A stretch of 28,675 nt of DNA from a virus: positions 1 to 28,675 of IMG/VR virus record IMGVR_UViG_3300022924_000028, one strand, 5' to 3'. Position 1 is the stretch's first letter; every line of letters starts with the position of its first letter. Below are positions 5,360-12,681 of this stretch, one piece after another. The notes under the pieces were generated by a model. It was given only the letters and a program-made list of their open reading frames with translations. It was not told the origin of the DNA and did not search any database. A program made the position numbers and the translations under genes.

Positions 5360-6733
5360 TCCGCCACCGTGATCCCCGAGATCGGAACCAGCCAGCGCGT
5401 CCCGCTCGCCTCGTTCATCGTCGACACCAACATCCGCAAGGACAACACCCTCGCGAAGGAGTTCGTCGCCTCCGTCAAGCAGCACGGCGTCATCGTCCCC
5501 GTCGACGCCTACTTCAACGCCGAAGACAGCACCTGGCACCTGCAGGACGGCCAGCTCCGCTTCCTCGCATCCATGGACGCCGGCCACACCGACATCCCCG
5601 TCCTCGTCTCCGACCCCGAGATGGCCGACACCGTCCGCATCCAGCGCCAGCTCATCCTCAACGAACGCCGCAACGAGCTCACCGAGGCCGACCGCGTCGG
5701 CGCCTACCAGACCCTCTTCGATATGGGCGTCTCCGCCGACCAGATCGCGCGCAAGACCAACACCCCCGCCAAGCGCGTGCAGACCGCACTCACCGTTTCC
5801 GCCAGCCCCGTCGCGCTGAAGGCACTCACCGCCGCCCCAATCACGCTCGACCAGGCCGCCGCGATCGCCGAGTTCGGCGACACCCCCGAGCAGGCCGAGA
5901 CCCTCACCACCCTCGCGATCGAGCGCCCCGGCAACTTCGTCCACCGCCTCGAGCAGCTGCGCGTCGAGCGCGATTACCTCGCCACCTCCGAAGCGCTCGC
6001 CGCCGAGCTCATCGCTGCCGGCTACACCCAGATCCCGCGCGTCGACACCACCTACCAGGGGCCGGCTCTCGCGATCGACTACCTCTACACCGACGAGAAA
6101 CTCACCGTCCCCCTCGCCGCGGAACGCACCGACCGACTCCCCGCCGACACCACAGGCCTCGCCTTCTTTCTCCAGAACTACGGCGGCGAAGCACGCCCGA
6201 CCTTCGTCATCCAAGACTGGGACGCCAACGGCTACTACACGGAGGCATACCGGAACACCGGGCGCAAGTCGGCCGACGCCGGCGGCGGACTCACCGATGA
6301 AGAGAAAGCCGCCCGCAAGGTCGTCCGCGAGAACAACAAGCTGTGGGCCCCCGCCAGCACCGTCCGCCGCGCCTGGGTGACCGAGTTCCTGCAGCGCAAG
6401 GAACTCCCCGCCGACGCCCTCATCTACGCCGCCCACTACTTCGGCCCCCTGCCCACCTCGATGCCCGGCCAGTCCACCATCCTCACCAGCTGGCTCTCGA
6501 TCGAAAGCCGCAACGCAGGCATCCCCGCCTACCTCAAGAGCAACCCGAAGCAGGCACTCAACGTCCTCCTCGCCGGGGCGCTCGCCGCGGCCGAGGGCGA
6601 GTACGACTTCGCGAAGGACGGATGGCGTCGCGCCGTCGCGAAGCCGTACCTGGCGCAGCTGCAGTCGTGGGGCTACACGCTCTCCGACATCGAGCTCGCC
6701 GTCGTGGCAGGCACCGCGGACAAGGGCGTCTGA
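5354..6733 (+). CDS. ParB/Srx-fold domain protein
   Basis: A 459-residue protein. Residues 15-90 are a ParB-type N-terminal domain: a start-site strand (VPLASFIVDTNIR), the G-VIVPVDAY strand, then a DGQLRFLASMDAG element (65-77) where classical ParB has GERR, and IPVLV. Residues 105-150 contain a helix-turn-helix (MGVSADQIARKTNTPAKRVQ). The long C-terminal half (about 190-459) is not recognised. With no ParA in the window, plasmid-style partitioning is unlikely; related phage proteins act as nucleases, CTP-binding switches or regulators. The ATG is preceded by CGAAAGGCACACC, shared word for word with the gene at 11209. Confidence 0.75.
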   Translation: MTSATVIPEIGTSQRVPLASFIVDTNIRKDNTLAKEFVASVKQHGVIVPVDAYFNAEDSTWHLQDGQLRFLASMDAGHTDIPVLVSDPEMADTVRIQRQLILNERRNELTEADRVGAYQTLFDMGVSADQIARKTNTPAKRVQTALTVSASPVALKALTAAPITLDQAAAIAEFGDTPEQAETLTTLAIERPGNFVHRLEQLRVERDYLATSEALAAELIAAGYTQIPRVDTTYQGPALAIDYLYTDEKLTVPLAAERTDRLPADTTGLAFFLQNYGGEARPTFVIQDWDANGYYTEAYRNTGRKSADAGGGLTDEEKAARKVVRENNKLWAPASTVRRAWVTEFLQRKELPADALIYAAHYFGPLPTSMPGQSTILTSWLSIESRNAGIPAYLKSNPKQALNVLLAGALAAAEGEYDFAKDGWRRAVAKPYLAQLQSWGYTLSDIELAVVAGTADKGV

Positions 6734-6736
6734 CCC

Positions 6737-7126
6737 ATGAACCTCCTCGAGCGCATCACCTGGATCACGGAGAAGATCGCAGGCGCCAGCATCACCATGG
6801 GCGACGAGTACGACCTGCAGGCCGGCATCCAGGCTGCGCTCGAGGGGCACGGCGTCGAGGTCCGCCGCGAGGTGCGCCTCGCCGACGGGATCTCCCGCAT
6901 CGACCTGGTCGTCATCGACCCGCTCATGCTCGCCACCACGGTGGGCATCGAGGTGAAGGTCGACGGATCCGCGGCCGACGTCGTCCGCCAGCTCACCCGG
7001 TACTCGAAGGAGCCCACCCTCGACGGCCTCGTGCTCGTCACCACCCGCTCCAAGCACCACCACATCCCCACCGAGCTGAACGCCAAGCCCGTCCGCCTCG
7101 TCTCGCTCATCGGCGCCGGCCTGTGA
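6737..7126 (+). CDS. Small PD-(D/E)XK nuclease
   Basis: A 129-residue protein with the core of a PD-(D/E)XK nuclease. An N-terminal helix carries an acid (about 24), then come RIDLVVID (54-61), GIEVKV (70-75) and a helix with a conserved Gln and Tyr (QLTRY, 85-89). The following strand, LDGLVLVTT (95-103), is typical of RecB-like or Mrr/Hjc-like enzymes. It is separated by three bases from the ParB-like gene and overlaps the SNF2 helicase gene by four bases. That suggests a nuclease-helicase pair working on the same DNA. The exact substrate cannot be read from the sequence. Confidence 0.75.
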   Translation: MNLLERITWITEKIAGASITMGDEYDLQAGIQAALEGHGVEVRREVRLADGISRIDLVVIDPLMLATTVGIEVKVDGSAADVVRQLTRYSKEPTLDGLVLVTTRSKHHHIPTELNAKPVRLVSLIGAGL

Positions 7127-8934
7127 CCCGCACCTACGGCACCTACCGATACCAGGCACAGAGCAACCCGCCCGAGACCGGCACCGCCGAGGCGCTCGAC
7201 ATCCCCGTCGAGGTCGACCCGAAGAAGCGCGTGCGCAAGGACCCCGGCATCTGGGTCCTCGACCTCGAGCCGGCCGTCCGCATGCGCGCGCGCCGCACCT
7301 TCGGCAAGGTCGCACTCACCCGCACCAGCGAGGTCACCATCATCAACACGGTGGAGGTGTGCCGCGACCTCGAGTGGTTCATGAAGCGCTGGCCGCTGAA
7401 GGCCGCCGACGCCGGATCCCGGGTGATGCTGAAGGCCGGCGCGTCCGAGCACGCCGCCATGGAGAAGACCGTCGGCGCGATCATCACCGGCAAGCACGTC
7501 CGCCTCGACCTGCCGACGAAGCCGCTGAAGGAACCGCGCGACTACCAGCTGTCCGCCGTCGACCTGCTCCGCGCCCGCGGCGCCCTGCTGCTCACCGACG
7601 AGGTCGGCCTCGGCAAGACCTTCACCGGCCTGCTCAACCTCGTGCACGCCGACGCCCTCCCGGCCGTCGTCATCCCGCCCACCCACCTGCCGAAGCGCTG
7701 GCTCACCGAGCTCACTGACGCCTTCCCCTGGCTGACCGTCGAGATCGCGAAGAAGACCACCCCCTCAGCAGCCGTCGCCGCCGGCCAGCTCGCCGACGTC
7801 ACGATCGTTCCCTACTCGAAGATCGACGGTTGGGCTTCCTACCTCGCAGGCGGCATCGCCACCGTCGTCTTCGACGAAGTCCAGGAACTCCGCAACGGCA
7901 CCGCCACAGTGAAGGGCAACGCCGCGGCCCTGCTCACCGAGTCCGCCACCTACGTCCTCGGCCTCACCGCCACCCCCGTCTACAACTACGGCGGCGAGAT
8001 CTGGTCCATCTACGACATCCTCGCCCCCGGCGCCCTCGGCTCCAAGGAAGAGTTCACCCGCGAGTGGGGCGGCGGCACCTCCGGACGCAACGGCCTGATG
8101 ATCAAGGACCCCGGCGCCCTCGGCAGCTACCTCCGTGAGCAGGGTCTCATGCTCGGCCGCACCCGCAAGGAGGTCGGCCGCGAACTCCCGAAGACGATCA
8201 AGGTGCCGATGCTCATCGACTCCGACACCGCCGCCCTCACCGCCGTCGCCGGAAACGCCGCCGCCCTCGCCCGCCTCATCCTCGACGACACCGCCACCCC
8301 GCAGGAGAAGTTCCAGGCATCTGGCGAAATCAACTGGATGCTCCGCCACGCCACCGGCGTCGACAAGGCCCCCTACGTCGCCGAGTTCGTCCGCCTCCTC
8401 CTCGAGAGCGAAGAGAAGATCGTCCTCTTCGGCTGGCACCGCGACGTCTACGACATCTGGATGGAAGCACTCGCCGAGTTCAACCCGATCCTGTACACGG
8501 GCAGCGAGTCGCCGAAGCAGAAGAGCGACGCCGAGGACACCTTCACCCAGCCGTACAACGCCGAGGACCCGAACGCTTGCCGGATCCTCATCATGTCGCT
8601 GCGCTCCGGCGCCGGCGTCGACGGCCTGCAGAAGGTCGCCCGCGTCGCCGTGTTCGGCGAGCTCGACTGGTCGCCGGCCACACACGAGCAGGCCATCGGC
8701 CGCCTCCGCCGCGACGGCATGGGCGAAGACCCGCCCGTCGCCTACTTCCTCAACTCCACCGAGGGCTCCGACCCGATCGTCATGGACGTCCTCCAGGTGA
8801 AGCGCCAGCAGTCCGAACCCCTGATCAGCACCGACGGGAAGCTGCTCGGCAACGCCACCAACGAACCCAACCGCGCACGACGCCTTGCCGAGAACCTCCT
8901 CGGCATCACCCCCACAGAAACGGAAGCCGCCTGA
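7123..8934 (+). CDS. SNF2-type superfamily 2 helicase/ATPase
   Basis: A 603-residue DNA-dependent ATPase. Helicase motifs in order: RDYQLSAVDLL (139-149, Q-like), DEVGLGKT (159-166, Walker A), VIPPTHLPKRW (183-193, motif Ia), FDEVQ (250-254, motif II, a DEAH variant), GLTATP (280-285, motif III), KIVLFGWHR (432-440, motif IV), SLRSGAGVDGLQ (492-503, motif V) and EQAIGRLRRDG (522-532, motif VI). The N-terminal 135 residues are not recognised. Phage SNF2 proteins commonly sit with VRR-NUC or Cas4-like nucleases in replication modules and are thought to remodel or unwind DNA there. GTG start in a GTGA overlap with the nuclease gene. No DnaB-type helicase is in the window, so this may be the phage's main helicase. 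Confidence 0.9.
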   Translation: MTRTYGTYRYQAQSNPPETGTAEALDIPVEVDPKKRVRKDPGIWVLDLEPAVRMRARRTFGKVALTRTSEVTIINTVEVCRDLEWFMKRWPLKAADAGSRVMLKAGASEHAAMEKTVGAIITGKHVRLDLPTKPLKEPRDYQLSAVDLLRARGALLLTDEVGLGKTFTGLLNLVHADALPAVVIPPTHLPKRWLTELTDAFPWLTVEIAKKTTPSAAVAAGQLADVTIVPYSKIDGWASYLAGGIATVVFDEVQELRNGTATVKGNAAALLTESATYVLGLTATPVYNYGGEIWSIYDILAPGALGSKEEFTREWGGGTSGRNGLMIKDPGALGSYLREQGLMLGRTRKEVGRELPKTIKVPMLIDSDTAALTAVAGNAAALARLILDDTATPQEKFQASGEINWMLRHATGVDKAPYVAEFVRLLLESEEKIVLFGWHRDVYDIWMEALAEFNPILYTGSESPKQKSDAEDTFTQPYNAEDPNACRILIMSLRSGAGVDGLQKVARVAVFGELDWSPATHEQAIGRLRRDGMGEDPPVAYFLNSTEGSDPIVMDVLQVKRQQSEPLISTDGKLLGNATNEPNRARRLAENLLGITPTETEAA

Positions 8935-9215
8935 TGCTCACACCCAACCTCCTCCCCGACGGGCAGATGTTCATGGCATCCGACCGGATGATCCTCGCCG
9001 AGAAGATCGAGACGATGGCAACGAAGGGTTTCAAGATCGGCGACGCCCGCCCCGAGTACGCGATCCACGCGACCGTCACCGGTCGCCTGAACAACTCCGA
9101 GGAACCCGCCGACGTCACCTTCGCCGTCTCCCCACAGGACGCCATGGCCCTGGTCGACATGATCATGACCAGCGTCGAAGCGATCACCCTCGCGAAGGCC
9201 GGAGACGACCAGTGA
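8934..9215 (+). CDS. Conserved-looking 93-residue protein of unknown function
   Basis: The ATG shares one base with the helicase stop. The sequence is a mix of predicted helix (DRMILAEKIETMATKG) and strand (EYAIHATVTGRL, ADVTFAVS), ending in a helix with DAMALVDMIMTS, so it is a small soluble alpha/beta protein. There are no cysteines and no motif I can name. It is coupled to the next gene by a 4-base overlap. Its place after nuclease and helicase genes suggests a part in DNA metabolism, but this is only context. Confidence 0.6.
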   Translation: MLTPNLLPDGQMFMASDRMILAEKIETMATKGFKIGDARPEYAIHATVTGRLNNSEEPADVTFAVSPQDAMALVDMIMTSVEAITLAKAGDDQ

Positions 9216-9685
9216 CCCACACCATCCAGCACGGCCTCCGCGACCTCGCCGTCGAGAAGGAAGCCGGCCGCCAGTTCGAGCTCGACGCCGACCAGCCCTG
9301 GGGCACCGCCACCGACACTGAGACCGAGTACTACCGCCGCGCTGCCACCGTCGCGATCGCCTCCATCGCACCGATGTTCGAAGAGGCGATCGCCGACACC
9401 GACCAGCGCCGCATCAGCGCCGAGCTCGACTACGACCTGCTCCTCGCTGTCTTCCCGCAGAAGACACCGCCCCTGACCGCGGACGAGGCCGCGATCGCCC
9501 GCCGCTTCGGCCTCGACACCAACCACACCCTCCCGCCCGTGGACACCGTCCGCCTCGGCGAGACCCGCACCATCACCGGCCAGGTGTTCTCCGCCAGCAT
9601 CCGCGACGAAGGCCCCGAGGAAGACCGCAAGCTCCTCCCCAACGGCGAGTACCTCGTCGGCCTGCACGTCCGCCCCAACGCCTGA
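9212..9685 (+). CDS. 157-residue protein of unknown function
   Basis: GTG start in a 4-base overlap. The N-terminal half is helical and rich in acidic residues (EFLD-like patches, WGTATDTETEYYRRAATVAI), with a middle region DYDLLLAVFPQKTPPLTADE and a beta-rich end (TRTITGQVFSASI ... YLVGLHVRP). I recognise no family. It is the last gene of the run that starts at the left edge: a 56-base gap follows, the first of note after 5326-5353. Confidence 0.55.
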   Translation: MTHTIQHGLRDLAVEKEAGRQFELDADQPWGTATDTETEYYRRAATVAIASIAPMFEEAIADTDQRRISAELDYDLLLAVFPQKTPPLTADEAAIARRFGLDTNHTLPPVDTVRLGETRTITGQVFSASIRDEGPEEDRKLLPNGEYLVGLHVRPNA

Positions 9686-9741
9686 CCCGTCCACACCCGC
9701 ACCGCGCAGCGTCCAGCACCAACCAGCAGGGATCACTACCA

Positions 9742-10602
9742 ATGCACTCGTACCCGCAGCACGTGGCACCATCCACCACCGACTACTGCCTAGCGCCCGG
9801 ATGCCGCATCAACCCCACCAGCGACACCGCGCTCGCCGCAGCGATCCTCGGTGCACCGCTGGCTCGTCACGCCGTCCCGGGCACGGACCTGTGCAACTGG
9901 CATCAGGCGCAGATACCGCGGATCCTCAACGACCTGGTCAGGTTGTGGCCGGACCTCGAGGCGGCGCTGTACCGGAAGACGGGCGGGAGTCAGAACGATC
10001 GCGTCCAGACGTCCGGCATCGTGGACATCTCGCAGTCGTGGAATCCGGCCGTCTCGGAGATCATGGCCGACGTCACCGAGTGGACGACGCGTCTCGCCCG
10101 CACGGTGCTGGACGACTTCACGCTGCCCGCGGCGTCCGTGGACACCGTCGTCCAGAAGAGCATCGTCTTCGCTGCGAATCCCGAGGACGGATCGTCCGTC
10201 GTCCAGAAGACGCAGACGCGGACGACTGTCCACACGCACCGGCTCGCGAGCGTGACCGGCACGCGGATGCAGCTGTCCGTCCTCGGCCGGCACTACGCAC
10301 ACTGGCTGGCCTCGTATCCGGGACTCGGCTCGTCCATCCTCGCGGATGCCTTCGAACACCGGTACGCCGTCACGAAGGCCCTCGATAGCACGTCCGTGCG
10401 CCGCGTCCGATTCCCCGCCGCGCAGTGCGGCCACGTCGCCGTCGACGAGCAGCTCGGCGCCCTCTCGTGCATGGGGTCGATGATCGCCGTCTTCCCCGAC
10501 CCGGACGACCTCCGTCCCACCGTCGTCATGTGCTCCATCCACCCGAAGACCCACCCTCAGTTCACCCCCGACCAGTTCATGTCGTGGGGCCCGGATGCGT
10601 GA
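9742..10602 (+). CDS. Zinc-ligand protein of actinophage type, function unknown
   Basis: A 286-residue protein. The N-terminus carries C16, C21, C51 and H54 (CLAPGC, then LCNWHQAQIPRILNDL), an arrangement seen in many uncharacterised actinophage proteins that begin with a zinc-binding head and a LC-W-H helix. The C-terminal part has a second Cys set (QCGH, SCMG, VVMCSIHPKTH) that may be a second zinc site, and ends with a WGP motif. The region between (130-220) is helical. The ATG is preceded by GCAGGGATCACTACC, a moderate Shine-Dalgarno. It overlaps the next gene, an HTH protein, by eight bases. This pair commonly travels together in actinophages; their task is unknown. Confidence 0.6.
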   Translation: MHSYPQHVAPSTTDYCLAPGCRINPTSDTALAAAILGAPLARHAVPGTDLCNWHQAQIPRILNDLVRLWPDLEAALYRKTGGSQNDRVQTSGIVDISQSWNPAVSEIMADVTEWTTRLARTVLDDFTLPAASVDTVVQKSIVFAANPEDGSSVVQKTQTRTTVHTHRLASVTGTRMQLSVLGRHYAHWLASYPGLGSSILADAFEHRYAVTKALDSTSVRRVRFPAAQCGHVAVDEQLGALSCMGSMIAVFPDPDDLRPTVVMCSIHPKTHPQFTPDQFMSWGPDA

Positions 10603-10819
10603 CCGCCTCCGCAGCGCCCTGGCCGGCGAGTCCCTCGGCGTTTGGGTCCTGATCGACGTCGCGATGGAAGCGCTCAACGTCAGCCAACGCCGCGCCTATC
10701 AACTCGCCAAGTCCGAGGGCTGGCGGGTCGCCCGCGGCACCTACCCGAAGCAGTACTCGTTCGAGGACATCCGCACCACCTACCGCACCCGCAATTCAGG
10801 AGACAGCAATGCCACGTAA
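10595..10819 (+). CDS. Small helix-turn-helix DNA-binding protein
   Basis: A 74-residue protein with an HTH at about residues 20-45 (VLIDVAMEALNVSQRRAYQLAKSEGW without the first residues), followed by a wing (RVARGTYPKQYSFEDIRTTY). The pattern is like the MerR/excisionase-type winged HTH that checks a site through the sequence after 'GW'. The ATG lies eight bases before the previous stop; a GTG at 10599 is out of frame and leads only to a short Ser/Pro-rich ORF. It could be an excisionase, a regulator or an accessory to the zinc-ligand protein; I cannot decide. Confidence 0.6.
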   Translation: MRDRLRSALAGESLGVWVLIDVAMEALNVSQRRAYQLAKSEGWRVARGTYPKQYSFEDIRTTYRTRNSGDSNAT

Positions 10820-11186
10820 CCGCCGCCCCACACCCGCCGACCAGGCACGCATCCGCCAGGCGGCCGCGCTCGAGCTCGTGGCGCAGGCGCTGCAGCCGAC
10901 GTCGCCCGCGGCGCCCGTGCTCGAGCAGCCCGACACCACCACCTCGGTCCGCCACCTCACGATCGAGCACCTCGGCCGCTGGGTGTCCCTCGCCCCGCGC
11001 GAGGGCGGCGACGTCGCGCTGATCAAGACCACCGCCGGCCGCCTCGTCGGCATCCTCCCGGGCGGCGCCAAGAGCGGCAGCACCGCCCCCACCCGAAAGC
11101 TCATCATCCAGACCGGGTCCATCACCGGCCCTATCGAGTACTCGCTCGACCACCCCGCCACAGTCGCACCCCGCAGCTGGTCCTAA
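10809..11186 (+). CDS. 125-residue protein of unknown function
   Basis: The ATG has a clear AGGAG six bases upstream and overlaps the previous gene by 11 bases. Residues 1-45 are charged and helical; 47-120 look like a beta-barrel (HLTIEHLGRWVSL, VALIKTTAGRLVGIL, TRKLIIQTG, ITGPIEYSL), so a small SH3- or OB-like fold is possible. No family recognised. Confidence 0.55.
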   Translation: MPRNRRPTPADQARIRQAAALELVAQALQPTSPAAPVLEQPDTTTSVRHLTIEHLGRWVSLAPREGGDVALIKTTAGRLVGILPGGAKSGSTAPTRKLIIQTGSITGPIEYSLDHPATVAPRSWS

Positions 11187-11195
11187 ACCACCCCA

Positions 11196-11214
11196 CGAAA
11201 GGCACACCATGACC
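11196..11214 (+). promoter_or_regulatory. Ribosome-binding leader, second copy
   Basis: Exact 19-base copy of the leader at 5341-5359, ending in the first two codons of the gene at 11209. It lies in a 22-base gap after the previous stop. Confidence 0.55.
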
Positions 11215-11742
11215 ACCAGAGCAACAGCCAAGACCGAGGCCGCGCGCGCATTCCTCCGCGCCACCCCGAAGCGAGTCACTCTCCCCAGCCCATGGGAGGC
11301 CGGCTTCGACGCCGGATGGGATGCCGCGATCGCCAGCACACAGCCGGCACCCGAGACCGCGCCTACCGCGCCTAGCTTCGACGAGATGACGGTCGACGAG
11401 CTGCTCGCCTACATCGTCGAGAAGGAAGTCCGCCGCATCCTCCTGATCGCGCCCACCGCCGCCATTGCCAAGGACCGCCTCGTCGCCCTCCACGCCAGAC
11501 TCTTCCCAATGTTCCCCGCGGGACAGGTCATCATCCGCCACGCGATCGGCGCCGAGCAGATCCGCCTCCCCAACGGCGTCACCATCGTCATCTCCGGCCT
11601 CCGCAGCCTCCGACCCCGCATCCGCCGATCCCTCGACCTCGTCGTCATCGACCCGTTCATCGCCCTCACCCCCGAGCAGTACGGCGACATCGGCCCCGCC
11701 TTCTCCACCACCGACGGCCGCATCGTCCGGGTCGCACTCTGA
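11209..11742 (+). CDS. Terminase-like ATPase fragment without Walker A
   Basis: A 177-residue protein that reads like the centre of a terminase ATPase. It has RRILLIAPT (75-83, motif Ia-like), IIRHAIGAEQIRLPNG (108-123, matching the 'IRxxNG' strand in TerL proteins), a GLRSLRPRIRRSL stretch (130-142, where TerL has 'RGRG') and DLVVIDP (143-149) where TerL has a Walker B ending DE. After it comes TPEQYGDIGPAFST, like the TerL helix after Walker B. The Walker A loop and the nuclease domain are missing, and the Walker B glutamate is replaced by proline, so ATPase activity is unlikely. It could be a decoy, a regulator or a decaying duplicate. The real large terminase is intact at 16639. The start has the same CGAAAGGCACACC leader as the gene at 5354. 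Confidence 0.55.
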   Translation: MTTRATAKTEAARAFLRATPKRVTLPSPWEAGFDAGWDAAIASTQPAPETAPTAPSFDEMTVDELLAYIVEKEVRRILLIAPTAAIAKDRLVALHARLFPMFPAGQVIIRHAIGAEQIRLPNGVTIVISGLRSLRPRIRRSLDLVVIDPFIALTPEQYGDIGPAFSTTDGRIVRVAL

Positions 11743-12218
11743 TGGGCGCCGACGACGCAGCCGAGATGCTGCTCGCCGCCCAGGCCGAGTGCCTCCGCCT
11801 CGAGCGCGCCCTCGCGGCCGCCACGGCGGACGCTCTCGAAGGACGCACCATCGCCGGGCTGGACTCGCGAGGCCTGATGGCGATAGCCACCGAACGCTCC
11901 CGCCAGATCAACTTCGAGGGCTACACGCCCCTACACGACGTCGGCCACGAACTCGACCTCACCCGAGCCGCCTACTGCTACCTCGATGCCGCGATCAACC
12001 AGATGATCTTCGGTGACTACCTCTCGTCGCCCCTCCTCCACGTCATCCCGCCCACCTGGCCGTGGGCACGCGAGGACTGGAAGCCCGACCCCGACCCCAC
12101 CCGCAACCTCGTCAAGGCCGGCGCGCTCGCAGCAGCAGCCGTCGACGCACGCCTCGCGGCCGCGGCCGCACTGCTCGAGGAGCCCGTCTACCGCGAGGGA
12201 GGCATCGGCGATGAGTAA
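11742..12218 (+). CDS. Phage protein of a widespread uncharacterised family
   Basis: A 158-residue protein. The middle carries the pattern known from many tailed phages: IATERSRQINFEGYTPLHD (positions 48-66), a helix with TRAAYCYLDA, then PPTWPWAREDWKPDPD and RNLVKAGALAAAAVDAR. In relatives this reads ERxRQIxxEGWTxxHD ... WPWxxxxWKPxDxxRxLVKAGALIxAE. The function is not established; some annotators compare it to MazG-type nucleotide hydrolases, but I see no conclusive EExxE motif. It starts one base before the end of the previous gene and overlaps the next by eight bases. Confidence 0.65.
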   Translation: MGADDAAEMLLAAQAECLRLERALAAATADALEGRTIAGLDSRGLMAIATERSRQINFEGYTPLHDVGHELDLTRAAYCYLDAAINQMIFGDYLSSPLLHVIPPTWPWAREDWKPDPDPTRNLVKAGALAAAAVDARLAAAAALLEEPVYREGGIGDE

Positions 12219-12681
12219 CGTCCTCGACTTCATCAAGAACACGCTCGGGATGCAGCTGCTGCCCTTCCAGCAGACCGCCATCACCCAGGCCCTCGACGGT
12301 GCGGCCGCGTTCGAGGCGACGATCGCCCACGCCACCGCCCTCGGCTACCAGGAAGAAGACGCCAGCCGCACCATCAACGACCTCCGCACGAAGCTCGGCT
12401 GGTCCTGGGCAGACATCCGTGACCAGCTCACCCGGCTCAAGACCGACCCCGCACCCGCACCCGCCGGCAGCATGCGCGGCCACGACGCATCCCTCGTCAT
12501 CTACGACGAAGCACCCGCCGTCACAGCCAGAGCCCACCCCCACGTCCAACTCGCCGACCACACCATCACCCTCCTCCTCGAGCAGGGCTGGACCTACACC
12601 CCGCACGAAGACGGCACCAACCGCTGGACCCACCCCGACAACAACGCCGCGCTCGCCGCAGACGACGAGAAGAGCTCGTGA
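12211..12681 (+). CDS. Small protein with terminase-like sequence pieces
   Basis: A 156-residue protein that opens with FIKNTLGMQLLPFQQTAI (7-24). That looks like the adenine-binding start of TerL proteins and helicases (compare VILGVELYPWQCWLL in the real terminase at 16639). Residues 89-101 read RGHDASLVIYDEA, close to a Walker B preceded by the 'GxxADLxxxDE' approach. Between them, instead of Walker A, there is a UBA-like helical segment (TALGYQEEDASRTINDLRTKLGWSW). The C-terminus (128-145) has a PHEDGTNRWTHPD stretch. It may be a mosaic assembled from terminase pieces. The ATG overlaps the previous gene by eight bases; the 3' end is GTGA-coupled to the ASCH gene. Confidence 0.5.
   Translation: MSNVLDFIKNTLGMQLLPFQQTAITQALDGAAAFEATIAHATALGYQEEDASRTINDLRTKLGWSWADIRDQLTRLKTDPAPAPAGSMRGHDASLVIYDEAPAVTARAHPHVQLADHTITLLLEQGWTYTPHEDGTNRWTHPDNNAALAADDEKSS

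Noticed and set aside
5204-7315. 703-residue open frame on the minus strand
   Set aside because: It lies opposite the well-supported ParB-like, PD-(D/E)XK and HTH genes and has the Gly/Glu/Val/Asp-rich composition typical of antisense frames of high-GC genes. No domain seen.
7765-8685. 306-residue minus-strand frame inside the SNF2 gene
   Set aside because: Mirrors the codon pattern of the helicase gene; no recognisable motif.
6737-8934. Nuclease plus SNF2 helicase as a complete restriction or DISARM-like defence system
   Set aside because: No methyltransferase, DUF1998 or phospholipase D gene is present and the genes sit within a phage replication module; the replication/recombination explanation is simpler.
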